Notes: generated by a model from the sequence alone, not told the origin. Counted from the first letter of the stretch, positions 47,230 to 59,685 are shown. The stretch: DNA of 64,000 nt from Lunularia cruciata (GCA_948567375.1 OX419757.1:32488001-32552000), one strand, 5' to 3'. A program made the numbers and translations.

Positions 47230-47820
47230 AAATAAACCATTGGGCTCCTTTGAGATAATAAATAAGAGTATGTTGTATATTTGGGAGGTTCTTTGTGTCT
47301 AATGGGGTGCTTGAATAAATGGAGGGTTTGGTGGTTATGGGACAACCAAAAATTTGGGGTCTAGCCATGGATTTAGCAAAAATGATGCTTAGGGTGTTGG
47401 ACACTGGTTTGCCCGGATGCCAAAGAGTTTAAGGTGTTGGATAGGAGTTTGTCCAAACTTGAAAGAGTTAAATGTGCTTCTTTGGGTGTTGCTTTAGGAG
47501 TTGGTGGGTTTTGGCCAAGGATTTGCATAGGTCGGGGTATGGATCAATCTTGGTTGGTTTTGTTTGGGGTTTGCTTAGGTCAATTGCATTTTGGTCAAGG
47601 TTTGTTTGTGTGTGAGTGTATTTTGGTAGGGTGTGTTTGGGTCAAGTTGTGGTGTAGTTGGGTTCATTCAGGTTGGAGTGCATTCCAATAGGGTTTGTTT
47701 GGGGGCATAGGGGTTTGGAGGTTCGTTTTGGGTTGGATTTCATTCCAATAGGGGTTCATTTGGGGGCATAAGGGTTTGTTTAGGAGGCAGCGGATAGGTG
47801 AAGGGAATTTGGTATTTTTT
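47230..47820 (+). repeat. G+T-rich strand-asymmetric block with 60-bp duplication
   Basis: For about 590 bp the plus strand is dominated by G and T with very few C, in sharp contrast to both flanks. Strings such as TTTGGG, GGGTTTG and TTGGGTT recur irregularly. A clear 60-bp tandem pair starts at 47671 and 47731 (GGTTGGA then CATTCCAATAGGG and TGGGGGCATA). The 85-codon open frame here reflects lack of stops in GT-rich DNA. It may be a minisatellite or the end of a transposon; G-quadruplex formation is possible. Confidence 0.65.
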
Positions 47821-49407
47821 TAAAATACAAATTATTTGATATATCAAAGTGTATATAAATGTATTTCTTTTACATGTAAATTTTAAAATGTAATATGTAA
47901 TACATGTAAGATTAACTAATAAGTTGAGTTATCTTTTATATCTTATCATACAATATATGTAAATGTTAATATGTAATATGAAATAAATGTACAATTATCT
48001 AATAAGATGATTATGTTATAAATAGTTTAATAGGATTATATTATGTTATAAATAGTGGATGATATTAGATTATGTTATGGATAGCTTGATGGGATTAGAA
48101 ATGTTAGAAGCAGCTTGATTGGATTAAAAGTTTCAAATTCTTTATGAATGGAGTCACATGTTAGAAGCAAATTATATTAATAAATTCTAAGAAGTCTTTC
48201 AAGGTGTATATAAATGTGAGAGTAAAATGAAAGTTCAAGGATGGTTTTTAGGATCTCCTTTGTATATACATTCTACTTGATAACTTAGATATACAATGTA
48301 TAGTTTATAGATTCAGAATATGAGAGTCTTATGTGTAATACACAATTAATCTTAATATAATACCATATGCCAATTATATATAAAATTTATAGTATATAAA
48401 TATAAAATTTATAGTACATAAATATAAAATGTGAAAAAAATAATGAGAAATGCAAGAGGAATGTAAATATGTACAAGTGACCACAACACTAAGTGTGATG
48501 GAATCATAAGCTATCATGTATCCTAGCATAATCGATATCTATTACGTGCTAGTGCCTCCTCAAGATTTTGAGGCCTATAGAGGTATGCATGGAAAAATAC
48601 CATACTATATGTCCACATCCAATCCCACTTAGACTGGCATATATGACGTCCATAAAGTACACTGCAAGACTATCATATAGATATGCACTATACTCTCTAA
48701 GATGACTTGAAGTCCACTCCTCCGTCATGAAATCAATAGCTTAGTATGTGTCTACTCTAAATTTATCTAATGGAGCTCTCAAGGAATCCCTTACTAAAGT
48801 ATGAAATTGTCCTCTATTGTCAAGAAAGGAGTAATGGAGGTGGATGGATAATACCATGGGAATGTTTCCTACAATATAAAAGGAATGTAGTATCAACAAT
48901 CAAAATGTCATGTAGTGATAGACCTAGAGTGGTAAATGCACTATATGGTCTATGCGTGAAGCCTCTCATGGTGACCAAGTAACCATCCTTTCCATCAAGC
49001 AAGGTCATAAGGCGCTCCCTTTTGGGGACTCCTAAAGGTGGAAACTTCTCATTCCACATGCATTAGAGGAGGTGCTCACCCTCAACTCATGTGCTATTGG
49101 GTTAAATGATAATCTCAAACCATGTACAACAATACTCCACAAACTCTCAAACTCTAGGCCGTGGTACATATGCAACTGTACTCTTGCTTAGAAAAGGTGA
49201 CTACCCTAATCGCTCCATGGAGGCTCTCCATTAGGTGTAAAGAAGACAAGAATACCACATAATGTCTACAAGACAACAAAAATCCAATATTAGAACCTTC
49301 CTCTGCATGAGCATACACTATGTGAGGAATGAACTGTCTTGCTCCGATCATGGTCTCTTGCAATTAGACATGCCTCTCAAAATATCTCTCTCTAGTGTCA
49401 TCTTCCT
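47821..49407. other. AT-rich stretch left of the gypsy cluster
   Basis: No gene recognised. Two open frames (48770-48982 + and 48820-49059 -) overlap each other. Minus-strand sequence at 49363-49154 may be a transposon protein fragment but shows no motif I can name. Confidence 0.4.
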
Positions 49408-49660
49408 TGTGAAAGATCAAGGAGAGAAATAGGAAAATGAGAGACCAAAGGGGAAGATCACATTGGGATTCTCAAATGAGGAAAAATGCCAAATGCCTAG
49501 CATGAGCTTGGGCTTTGGTATTTATAGGAAATATACAAGGTTCTTGGGAAACTCCCAAGGAAACTTCCTACTAGAAGCCGCCTTCTTGGAGTGCAAGCTA
49601 AGCTAGTTAGGAAGCTTCCAAAGAAGCTATGGCCTCTAATAAGTGGCCTCTAATCGATAA
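49408..49660 (-). repeat. LTR fragment of a related gypsy element
   Basis: Aligns with the left parts of both full LTRs: AAGATC/AAGG.GAGAAATAG, then GCCTAGCATGAGCTTGGGCT and TTGGTATTTATAGG, then one GCAAGCTAAGCTAGTTAGGAAG unit. It breaks off after about 250 bp, losing the rest of the LTR. Confidence 0.75.
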
Positions 49661-49893
49661 TTCTTAACTTAGTGTTATACTTGAATTTTTCATTGGGTCC
49701 AATCAAATTAGAACTTATCACATTCATGCAAAGACATAACTAAAATGATATTGTAGTGTAGAGATGCTACTATAAACCTCATACACTCTAAATAATCCTT
49801 TCTACTTTTAATGTAATCAAATGTGAAGTACCAAATGCAAAACACTTTCTACCGTTCACCATCATCAATCTACTTTCAAATATTGATAGGAAT
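49661..49893 (-). pseudogene. Fragment of gypsy protease region
   Basis: Aligns with 53085-53330 inside the neighbouring chromovirus, for example TACTTGAATTT near 49680 and 53110, TATTGTAGTGTAGAG/TATAGTGTAGAGG, and CAATCTACTT near 49868. So a piece of the protease-coding region, without the rest of gag-pol, sits directly between the LTR fragment and the next LTR. Confidence 0.65.
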
Positions 49894-49895
49894 GC

Positions 49896-50381
49896 ATAAC
49901 TATAAAAGACCAAGGAGAGAAATAGAAAAATGGAAGATCACATTGGAACTCTTGAATGAAGAAAATTCCAAATGCCTAGCATGAGCTTGGGCTTTGGTAT
50001 TTATAAGGAACATACAAGGCTCTTGATCAGCTTCTAAATAATTTCCTAAAAGCAAACTTCTTAAAGTGCAAGCTAAGCTAATCGGGAAGTTTCTTGAGAA
50101 ATTTCCTTCTAGAAGTTGCCTACTTGGCATGAAAGCTAAGCTAGTCAGGAAATTTCCCAAGAAGCTTTCTTCTAAAAGCCACTTAATTGGCTTGTTAGCT
50201 AAGCTAGTCAAGAAGCTTCCCCTTAGAAATCACCACTTGGCATACACATTACCTGATACTTGGAAGGTACAAAGTAGCTTCCTAGATATTTCTAAAATAT
50301 TCTTATAATTCTTGGGTAATTTGGTCTATTTGCTACTTTGTTAATCTTGACTGACTTGTTTGTAAACTCCATATTATTATG
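49896..50381 (-). repeat. 3' LTR of the chromovirus
   Basis: Matches 54659-55143 along its length, including GCCTAGCATGAGCTTGGGCT and the end string TAAACTCCATATT.TTA. On the minus strand it starts with a decayed TGTAA.AATATGGAG. It carries three degenerate units of about 63 bp (AAGCTAAGCTAGTCAGGAA..). Confidence 0.8.
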
Positions 50382-53300
50382 TATTCTCCTACCACTAGTT
50401 GGTGACATCCTCATCACCATGGAAGCTTCAAACTCTTGGATAGCTATTTGTGCATTGTGGAGATGAGAAAGAGATTCCAAAGTAGTATTATGAAGGGAAT
50501 ACACTTTCCAAAGGACTTTGTACTCAATATATTGTTGACGCCCATATTGAATGTGGCAATGTGCACGGATACGATCAACTTCATACTCCTCATGATCATT
50601 GATAGGGATGGGAGGAGGAGGAGGTGGGACACAAGAGGAAAAGAAAGATGGATTAGAAACAAAGGGTTTCAACTTGGAAATATAAAATATAGGGTGTATT
50701 CATAGATAACAAGGTAAGGTAAATTGATGCAACAAGAGAAATGATTTGGGAGACATCAAATGGACACATCTAATTAGGAGCAAGTTTACAAACTTGGATA
50801 TCAAGTGGGATGGGTAGGTTAATAGAAGAAAAAATGACCTTGTCACTAAGTTGAAAGGTGAGATCACAACAACGGTGGTTTGCATATTGTTTTTGATGGT
50901 TTTGAGCAACAAGGAGATGAGATTTGGCTTGTTGTAAGGATTGGGTTATTATGATCAAGAAGGTAGAAGTATGAGGGACATGAGATGGAAGAGGAGAAAG
51001 AAGGGAATCTAGAACAAGTGGGTCTTGGCCAAAATTAAGGAAGAAAGGAGAGAATTTGATGCTTGCATGCTTGGAATTATAGTGGGCAAACTCAACAATT
51101 GCAAGACATTCATCCCAATTGGTGTGGTGAACATTGATAAAAGCATGAAGCATATCCTCAAAGGTACAATTTTCACATATGGTTTATCTATTTTTTTGAG
51201 GATGATAGGCCATGGACAAAGCAAGCTTGGTGCCAAGTAGCTAGAAGAGTGCTTGCCAAAATTTTCCGGTCAATCAAGGATCACAATAAAAAATAAGTAC
51301 ATGAGGTATCCCATGATGCTTGAAGATATTGTTAAAGTAGATTTGGGTCAATGTTGGAACATCCATTATATCAAAGGTTGGTGCCAAATGGATTTTCTCA
51401 CTAAGTTTATCAACAAACATCATGATTGTTGTGTGACCTTGCTTTGTCATGGGCAAGGATATAATGGGATCTAACCTCACATGTTCTCATTGAGTAGATG
51501 GGAAGGGAAGTGGTTGAAAAGCTACTTAATTTCTAGTTATTGACCTTGTTGTATTGGCATCTTTCACAAGATTGGAAAAACTCTCAAACCTCTTGTGCCA
51601 TATTGGGCCACCACCATTGGTACTATAGGGTACCCAAGGTCTTGTCCACACCCATGTGACCTGCAATTGGTAAGTCATGGGCTTCTTGAAGATGCTCAAG
51701 TCATAGATCAACATTGGTTAGAACATAAATACAATTTACATAGAATAGAAGGCCTTCCTTGAAAGAGAAGTTGTTATATTATTTATCATGTACTGCAAGA
51801 TGACCTTGTACCAATTGAAAAGAGAATTTTTGTTGTAAAGAGGTACTAAACTTGATTTGGAATTTTAAGTCCATTGACATTATCATAATTAATTCAATGA
51901 TGAGAGGAAGAATCTTCAAATCAAGTCATCATGATAGGGCATTGGGAATGACATGGAACCTACCAATTTGGTACTCAAGTTTGATATCAAACAACTATAG
52001 TTGTTTCTCTCATCAATGATATCAACTCTCCTTGTGCTCTAAGTATAATGTCTACTACAAGGATTTGTGATTGGTTTGCATGATCACTTGTTCTCCCAAG
52101 AGATAATGCCTCTATACCTTGGTGGTATATACTATTGCTAGTTGTTCTTAGTCTAGAGTAGAGTAATTCCTTTCTATGATCTTCAGTTTGTGAGATACAG
52201 AGACAATGAGATGTAACCCATCTAGAAATTCTTGTTGCAACATAGCTCCAATAGCAAAGTTAAAATCATCAAAATCAACCACATTGGTTTGTAGGTACTT
52301 GAGGACATAAGGTAGTTGAGGATCAGATGATTGAAGAATGGGTCTTAGAGATACCATATGTTTCAATTTCTAGAATACTTCTTTGTGCTTGGTGGTCCAC
52401 TAAAAGCTTGAGGTCTTTTCCAAGAGATCGGTTAATGGTTTGGCCATATGAGCATAATAGTAGATGAATTGTCAATAAAAACTTGCCAATCTATTAAATG
52501 CCCATACTTCTATGGCATCCTTTTGAATACACCAGTCAATAATGGCCTTGATTTTCTCCTCTTCCATCTCAATCTCTTCCTATGAGACCTTTTGACCCAA
52601 GAAGGTAACTTCATTTTGCAAAAATGCACATTTTGACTTCTTGCAATAAAACTTCCATTGACATAATTGTCTTAGGACTTCTTAAACATGATTCATGTGT
52701 TCTACCTCCATCTTGCTATAGATTAAAATATCATCCAAGAACACCAACACATATGGATCCAATAGTTATCCAACACCAAATGCATTTGTCCACAAAGATT
52801 ATTGGAGCATTAGTGAGCCTGAAAGGTAGAACTCTCTATTTAAAATGTCTATATCTTGTGCAAAATGTAGTCTTTGGCACATATTCTCTTGAACTATTTG
52901 ATCAACCATTGCCTGATGAGGCTTTCGGCCCTCATCAAATTCTCCATGCACATTGGCTTGATCTACATCACAAAAATAGGAATATCTTCTATCAAAGCTT
53001 ACTCTATGGCTGCTTTACTAACAAATTTTCCATCTTGGGATTGACTATTCTTAGGTGTCTTACTTAAAGGTGCCAAACAATCTAATCAATAACCTTTATC
53101 TTGGTGTTGTACTTGAATTTGTCGTCAAATCCAATCAAATTGAACTTTATGACATTCAAGCCAAGGTAAACCTTGAATGACATTATAGTGTAGAGGGTGT
53201 CACTACACATCTCATATACTCCAAATACTCTTTTCCAATCTTTAATGTAACAAGATGTGAGGTATGGATTGCAAAACCCTTTCCATCATTTATTATCATT

Positions 53301-54644
53301 AATCTACTTCTAACTATTGGTTTGATAGGAATACCTAATTTCTTTGTTAATTTCATGAACATACAATTCTTTAAAGTTATAGAATCAACCAAAATCCTTA
53401 AACCATAATTAGATATCATACCTTGCAAGTGAAGCAAACTTGCATAGGTCAAACATTCAATCACATTGGAAAAAATCAAGATCCCACTAGGTGGCTTGAA
53501 CTCTCTTATTAGGATTCTTTGTTTCCTTGATCATTATATTACACAAACTTCATTAAGGTAATCTGTTGAGGTCACCAATTCTTGAGTAGACATTCAACAA
53601 TGCAATGTCTAATTTGGAAACAATAATAAAAATTATCATTTTTTCACAATTTTCTCTATCAATAGTGCCAACTGATCTTTGTTGGACGACATCAATTTCC
53701 ATTGGGGCCGGCTCCTCCACCTATAAGTAGTGTGTTGTTGGTTTTGTGAAGGTCAAGGTTAAGACCAAATTGTCACAACCAAGGAATCAAAGCACTCAGC
53801 CAATTGCATGGCTTCCTCCAAGTGTTTGGGGTGCCATATGGTCCTTTTCTAATTTGCTGTTTGACTTGAAGCCCCTCATAAACTGGTCTAGAGATTCACC
53901 TCCTAGTATATCTCAAATTAACATTAAGTTGTTTTGGAATTGAGTGATGTAGCTTCTCATAGAACCAATCTATTTTGTGTGGCTCGTGCAACATTTATAG
54001 CTTGGAATCTCTCAATTGTTGAACTATTGAATTCTTCTCGTGTTGAGATTGGTGCAACAAACTGCCATTCATCTTGCTCTACTGAAAATTGCCACCATAG
54101 TTTTGCCACTCCATCCAATTGGCTTGAAGCCAAGAGAATTTGTCTTTGTTCATCTTGAAAATTTATAGCTTCAAAATAACATTCTTAATCAAACAGACAA
54201 TTCTCCACTATGCTTGAGAGATTCTTGCCTTCAAACACCTTAGGCTTTGGAAATCAGATTTTCTCTTCTCCTTCTCAAAACGGTGTTCTTTCTACATGCT
54301 CTTGTAGTTGATGGTCTTTTTCTTCCAACAATCAAGTAAGGTGCTCAATTTATTATTGAATAACAATGCTAACTTTTGAGCATTGCCTCCATGGCTACTA
54401 CTCTTTCAAACTATCTACAATTATCTAAGTTAACATTGTAGATGTAATACATCCACTATTCTCTATAAGTTACAACAGGAAGTATCAATGGTTCACCAAA
54501 CAAGATGATTACATTTAGAAAATCTTGCCCAAAGCGTGAGATGATGTACTATGGGAAATGATGCTTGGGTAGTACATGCATAGAAATTCTCAATGGTTTT
54601 GGAAAATGAATTTGGCAGCCATAAATTCCATCCATCTCATTCTT
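50382..54644 (-). mobile_element. Ty3/gypsy chromovirus internal region (degenerate)
   Basis: Minus-strand gag-pol remnants lie in canonical order: gag about 54.43-53.7 kb; protease 53479-53183 (GLRILVDSIT in place of the usual DSG motif); reverse transcriptase about 53.1-52.45 kb with FLDDILIYSK readable at about 52755-52715; RNase H about 52.4-52.1 kb (52366-52148). The integrase core lies at 51480-51000 (MRLDPIISLPMTKQGH, then FVDKLSEKIHLAPT), the integrase end at 51153-50770, and a chromodomain at about 50590-50415. The chromodomain keeps YEVDRI and EYKVLWKVY but has TLE where TWE is usual. Many stops and shifts make it inactive. Domain order and chromodomain define a chromovirus. Confidence 0.85.
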
Positions 54645-54656
54645 GCTCTGAAACCA
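54645..54656 (-). other. Decayed primer-binding site of the chromovirus
   Basis: The minus strand reads TGGTTTCAGAGC, one base different from the initiator-Met tRNA site TGGTATCAGAGC. It lies 2 bases inside the right LTR, confirming that the right LTR is the 5' LTR. Confidence 0.75.
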
Positions 54657-54658
54657 AC

Positions 54659-55143
54659 ATAAAAGATTGAGGAGAGAAATAAGAGAATGGAAAATTACTT
54701 TGGGACTCTTGAATGAAGGAAAACTTTGAATGCCTAGCATGAGCTTGGGCTTTGGTATTTATGGAGTACATACAAGGCTCTTGAGAGGTTTCTCAAGAAT
54801 TTTTCTAAATGTCGCCTTCTTAGAGTACAAGCTAAGCTAATTGGGAAGCTTCTTGAGAAGCTATCTTCTAGAAGCCACCTACTTGACGTGCAAGCTAAGC
54901 TAGTTAGGAAGTTTCCCAAGACGTTTCCTTTTAGAAGCCACATACTTGACATGTAATCTAAACTAGTTAGGAAATTTCCCAAGAAGCTCTCGCCTAGAAG
55001 TCACTACTTGATATACATATTACTTGATACTTGGAAGGTACCAAGTAGCTTCTTAGATTTTTCTAGAATATTCTTATAATTCTTGGCTTATTTTCTATTT
55101 AGTTAGTATCAACTAACTCATCTGTAAACTCCATATTGTTACA
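54659..55143 (-). repeat. 5' LTR of the chromovirus
   Basis: Pairs with 49896-50381. On the minus strand it begins TGTAACAATATGGAG, as LTRs begin with TG; the other end should be CA but reads TA. U3 contains three units of about 63 bp built on CAAGCTAAGCTAGTTAGGAA and TTCTAGAAGCCAC..ACTTG. Differences from the 3' LTR are numerous, so the insertion is old. Confidence 0.8.
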
Positions 55144-56100
55144 CTTGTATCTCCCCCAAAACCTATTCCTCCAAATTTCTATTTGCTAGTGTGCAATATA
55201 TGCTTTTTTTGCCTTTGATTTTCACTTGGCCTACCTTCCTTCCTTTTCTATCAAACTATATTGGAATCCCTCTAAACTTTGCACTTTGTTCTACTCGACT
55301 TCAAATGCTTTGTGCATGGTCCTTATTCATGCTCTCTCCTACTTCTTGTTGTATCACGATTTCTTACTCTCCTTGAGTTGGAAAATTCACTACCTCACCA
55401 ATTCCTTCCCCTAAAACCCTATTTCTCTCAAACCTCACTTTGTCAATGAATTTCTCTCTAGGCTCTCCAACTTTTTATATGAATAAAGCATTTGGAACGA
55501 TGAATTCATACATTTATTTCACTCACTCATAAAATCTAATATGTCTAATGTTAAAGTCCAAGAAATATACTTATAACTCTTGCAAGCCTTGGTATATCTC
55601 ATCCACTACTCCCACTTAAAAATTTGACTATATTGAGCTATCCACCATGAAATTTACAAATATTCATGAAACAAGTTATCTATATTTATATGAACCACAT
55701 TAAGCTATCCATTATGAAATCTACATATATTCATGAAATGAGCTATCCATATTTATATGAACCAACACCGCCATTCAAAGAATTCATCAACTCTTATTTG
55801 AACCGACATCCCATTCATACTGTTTAAAACAAAATTGACACCTCCCAACATGCACTTTACACCTCAAGAAGAGAAAAAATTAGACATACAAAGTTTAAAG
55901 TTATGGATTTGGATAGGATGGGACCATTCCAACATAAACAGACAACACAAGAGACCATTACAAATAACAATGCTTTATTAGGTGTTCAAAAATTCTAATT
56001 TTTGTTATGGAATGCCATACACATCTGCATAACCATGGATCCTGTTTCTTCCTAAAGTAGAATTCCCATGGGATCAAGATCATCTAATGCATTTTGATCA
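55144..56100. other. Stretch between the chromovirus and the Harbinger remnant
   Basis: No gene recognised. CT-rich on the plus strand around 55.2-55.45 kb. Contains the 67-bp tandem duplication listed separately. Confidence 0.5.
55634..55767. repeat. 67-bp tandem duplication
   Basis: Units at 55634 and 55701 share AGCTATCCA..ATGAAAT, CATATATTCATGAAA and ATATTTATATGAACCA. Low to moderate divergence. Confidence 0.8.
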
Positions 56101-56104
56101 CCAT

Positions 56105-57180
56105 CTACACTCTCATTCTCTTCTTCTCTTCTTCCTTTTCCCAAATGTGAGATTGATTAATTAGGAAATTGTGGAGAATAATGTAGGAGCATATCCACTT
56201 CAATTGAAAGCCACTTCTTTTATTGGTCTTCAATTGAATCCTTAGTTTGCATAGAAAATGCCATCTTTTCTTCAACACACCTATGCAATGCTTGTTCAAT
56301 ACATGCACTTTTGCAACCCATTCAATTTTTTCTCCTCAATTCATGGGTGTTTAAACAAGGAGACTAAGTGATTCATGCGGACATACCATGATTCTCCTAG
56401 TAAATACTATTATTGATTAAAAAAACTATTCTAACCGCTCAATATCATTCCACAATGGAGAATTTTTGATGCAAGTCATGTTATAACATGAACTCAACAT
56501 CTGTATCAAATAACAAATAAAATCACTCAATTGGTATAATTTCAAGGACTACTAATGAAACCAAAAGACTATGATCAGACCAACTATCAATTACATAAAC
56601 AATGATAAAATGAGAGCAAAGTTCAATTCTAGCTTTAACTCAAGAACAATTCAAACTCTTGAGATTTACCGGCACTAAAATGGTTGATTCTCAACATATC
56701 TTTGCATACAACTTGCCTATTGATAGAATATGAACCTTCTTTATTGACATAAATCTCTCCATCCATCTTTGGCCTTTTTGCCAAATGAAATAGTGTCCCA
56801 TCCACCAGTCCAACACATTCTTGAAATTCTTGTGGCAAAAACTTCAGAAATTCTCAATCTTTCTTCCCAATTAGGCCATACCACTTCCTTTCCAAGAACA
56901 TACACAATGGCCATCATGACTCTTCTAGTATAATTGATGGTTGAACCAAATGTTGATGCACCTTATACTCATGCACCTAGCCACACATGTTCTATTTCCA
57001 TAATGATAAAAATTGTCAAGTGCTATTGCGAGTTGTAGCTAAATGGGTGTTTTCATTATGCGCAAGTCATTGCTAAACACTCCATGCTCTTTAATCAACT
57101 CAAGCAATTGATGAAGTACTGCAAGTCCATTTGAACTAATCTTTTGAAGGCAAAAGAGTCAAGACCTCTAAAAACCCAAT
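56105..57180 (-). pseudogene. PIF/Harbinger transposase remnant
   Basis: Minus-strand pieces in order: a VWPNWEERLRIS-like segment near 56.9 kb; ECVGLVDGTLFHLAKRP at about 56820-56770, containing the first catalytic Asp; YSINRQVVCKD; then, after a broken gap of about 300 bp, NKHCIGVLKKRWHFL near 56290-56250 and IILHNFLINQ. Plant Harbinger proteins have SEHCIGLLK here, so the catalytic Glu appears changed to Lys (GAG to AAG). The middle Asp region (HD.RV) is not recognisable. The transposase is dead. It faces the Myb/SANT remnant at 58.57 kb, as expected for the two-ORF layout. Confidence 0.7.
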
Positions 57181-58570
57181 GTACAAATTTGGTGCTGCGA
57201 TTGGTTATATTCCATGCTACCAAATATCAAGATGAGTGTAAGAAATCCCACTATTTCAATATTATCTTGTTTTCATTGAGTGAAAATTCATCATCATTCT
57301 AGCTTGTGTCCAATTGTGCCCATCACATTCTAGTATATTTTAGTCCATGGCCTCTTCCATCTCTAAAATCCTTCTCTCCATAGATTTAATTATTTCCTTC
57401 ACCATCAATTGGAATGCACTATAATGTGGCATCAATTTTCCTTTCTTTTGGAGAAATTGCACCAATGCAAATTATCCACGCTAATTTTAACTAAACCTTA
57501 CATCACTCTCACACTCATAGGCATCAAATGAATTCTTGTCACACAAGATGCATCAAAGGAAAGGCAAATTTGAAGAATAGGTCCAAGTAATCCCAATACC
57601 ACCTCAGGTCATCAAAATTCCTTCTCTTTCAGTCATTGCAAGATAATTTGAGTTCCAAGACATCCAAAAGAATTCAAATAGGTTCCAAGACTATGAAAAG
57701 AAATCAATTACTTGCAAGATTTAAAAAAAAATATGAACACAAGCGTGAACCCCCTCTTCATCTGCACATTCATTTCTTGGGATGATATGTGTACTATTTC
57801 AAATTTGAAAAATTTCCAGAATGACACATGGACCACTTCAAATTACTCCCTTTATGTCTCATTAAGAGTTAGTTAATTAAGACATATAGAAATCCTTGTA
57901 GAGTTATTTTGTCACAAAAATCTTGACTCTTTTCACAATAGGACAATAAGGGGTTTCAGAACAGATTTGATGGATGTCCAAGGGATAAATAAAAAATTTT
58001 TGTAATAATTTTCAGGGAACTCTGTAACAAGATGAGATTGCAATAACTGAATGCTATGTAAATTTAGTTATGAGATGTTTTATCCAAATTGCATTCATTT
58101 ATGAAAATCACTCCCTATGTTATGGATGTTGATGAATGCCGTAACTAAATAATGATTATTTGACAAAGTGCCGTGTTTTATCAAGAGGATGGCCACGTGG
58201 TTAGATGAGTCAAACATGATTTATGATTTGGTTTGCATATTCAAGATCCAAAATGCACTCCCTCAACAATTCAAATTCTGAACTTGAATTCACCACCCTC
58301 CTGAGCAAATGTGCGAGTTGTCAAGAAATAGTGGTTTTGTAATTTTGCATTGGTGTGGGAAATGGTCAGTGCCATCGTGCGGAAACCAATAAATTGATAA
58401 GGGATCGAGGAATTTTATGCCGGGAGTGCAACAAAACTTTTGCAATGGGAGATCAAGTACCTTGTTTTAGTGCAAGAGACTCACTTTTGGATGCTGATTG
58501 AGGACCTATAGAGTCATCTTTGGATTCGTAACCTCAATAACCATTAGGGAAATTTGGAGACCTATTGAGG
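57181..58570. other. Spacer between the two Harbinger ORF remnants
   Basis: Probably the internal, divergent-promoter region of the Harbinger element. No other gene recognised. Confidence 0.4.
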
Positions 58571-59685
58571 ATGGCTTCTTCCATGCTGGGAAAAACAAAG
58601 GAAGATGAACAATTTTGCATGGCAATGCACCATTATAGCCAAATACTGGATTATTTGGAGGACCCTAAGCATTTTGCACAAATTCATGGTGGGAATTGCA
58701 AAAAGCTTATTTAGAAATCGACCGCATTTAATTTCATGGCAACCTTTTTGATTAGGGAGTGACAAGGATTTCCTACTTCTATGACATGTGACAAGCTTTA
58801 CAAGAAATGGTTGTGGTACATGAAATAGTTAAAAGAAACTTGAGAGCCTAAGAACAAGTCTATTGGAGAAGGTCTCACAAAGAAAGAATATGGCAAAGGG
58901 TGGAGAACAATGGAAGATAAAGTGAATGGAATGTGCCCGCATTTTGCAAGAATGGAAGCCATGTTTGGGACCAGATCAAACATAAGTCCACATGCAATGG
59001 TAAGTTTAGGAGATTTTAATCCCAATTCGAGGGAGATTTGTGAGGTTGGCAAGGAGGAGGTCCATGAAAAGGTGCAAAAGAGTGCTCGCAATTCCCGTCT
59101 CCTCCAAAGGTGGTGCTCCGTAACTCGGGCCCCCAGTTGGTTCCAAACACCCAAGGGGTGGAAAGTATACCAAGTGGCATGGACAATGGAATCCTATCAC
59201 TCAAGGATGAGTCTCCATTTGTTCCATCAATCAAGGATTCACTTTTCATCACACCATCTCCTTTAACTTCTACAAGGGATAGACCCGAGCGTGTTTTCAT
59301 CGACCAAGAAAGGGAATGTGACCCAAAGAGAAGCAAGGGTGGAATATCAGCAAGTAAGGTACACAGGTTGTCACATAGCATGTCATTGTATCATGACTTA
59401 GCAAAAATTACCATGTTGAAGGCATATACTATAGAATCCAAGGAGAGGTGACAACGAGCTAAGCTAGAAGCCACCAACATGAGGAAAGGAGAGAAAATAA
59501 TGATGAAAATGGAAGCAAAGTGTGTTGGATTAGAGATAAAGAAGATAAAAATTGAAATTGAGAAAAAATGGAGTGTAGATAAAAGGAAAGCTAGAGCAAA
59601 CATACACAAATTTAAGGAGAAGATTTTGGAATCAAAGTGCACTCATGAAATCAAAATGAAACATACAGGTAGGGAAAACCTTTAA
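58571..59685 (+). pseudogene. Myb/SANT-like (Harbinger ORF1-type) remnant, copy 2
   Basis: Starts MASSMLGKTKEDEQFCMAMH, then HYSQILDYLEDPKHFAQIHG, a stop, GFPTSMTCDKLYKKW, further stops, GEGLTKKEYGKGWRTMEDKV, and MFGTRSNISPHAM. After a frame change, a Lys/Glu-rich tail (59479-59685) follows, predicted coiled coil. Aligns with 45476-46630. Its divergent arrangement with the transposase at 56.1-57.2 kb supports one decayed PIF/Harbinger element of about 3.6 kb or more. Terminal inverted repeats were not found. Confidence 0.6.
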
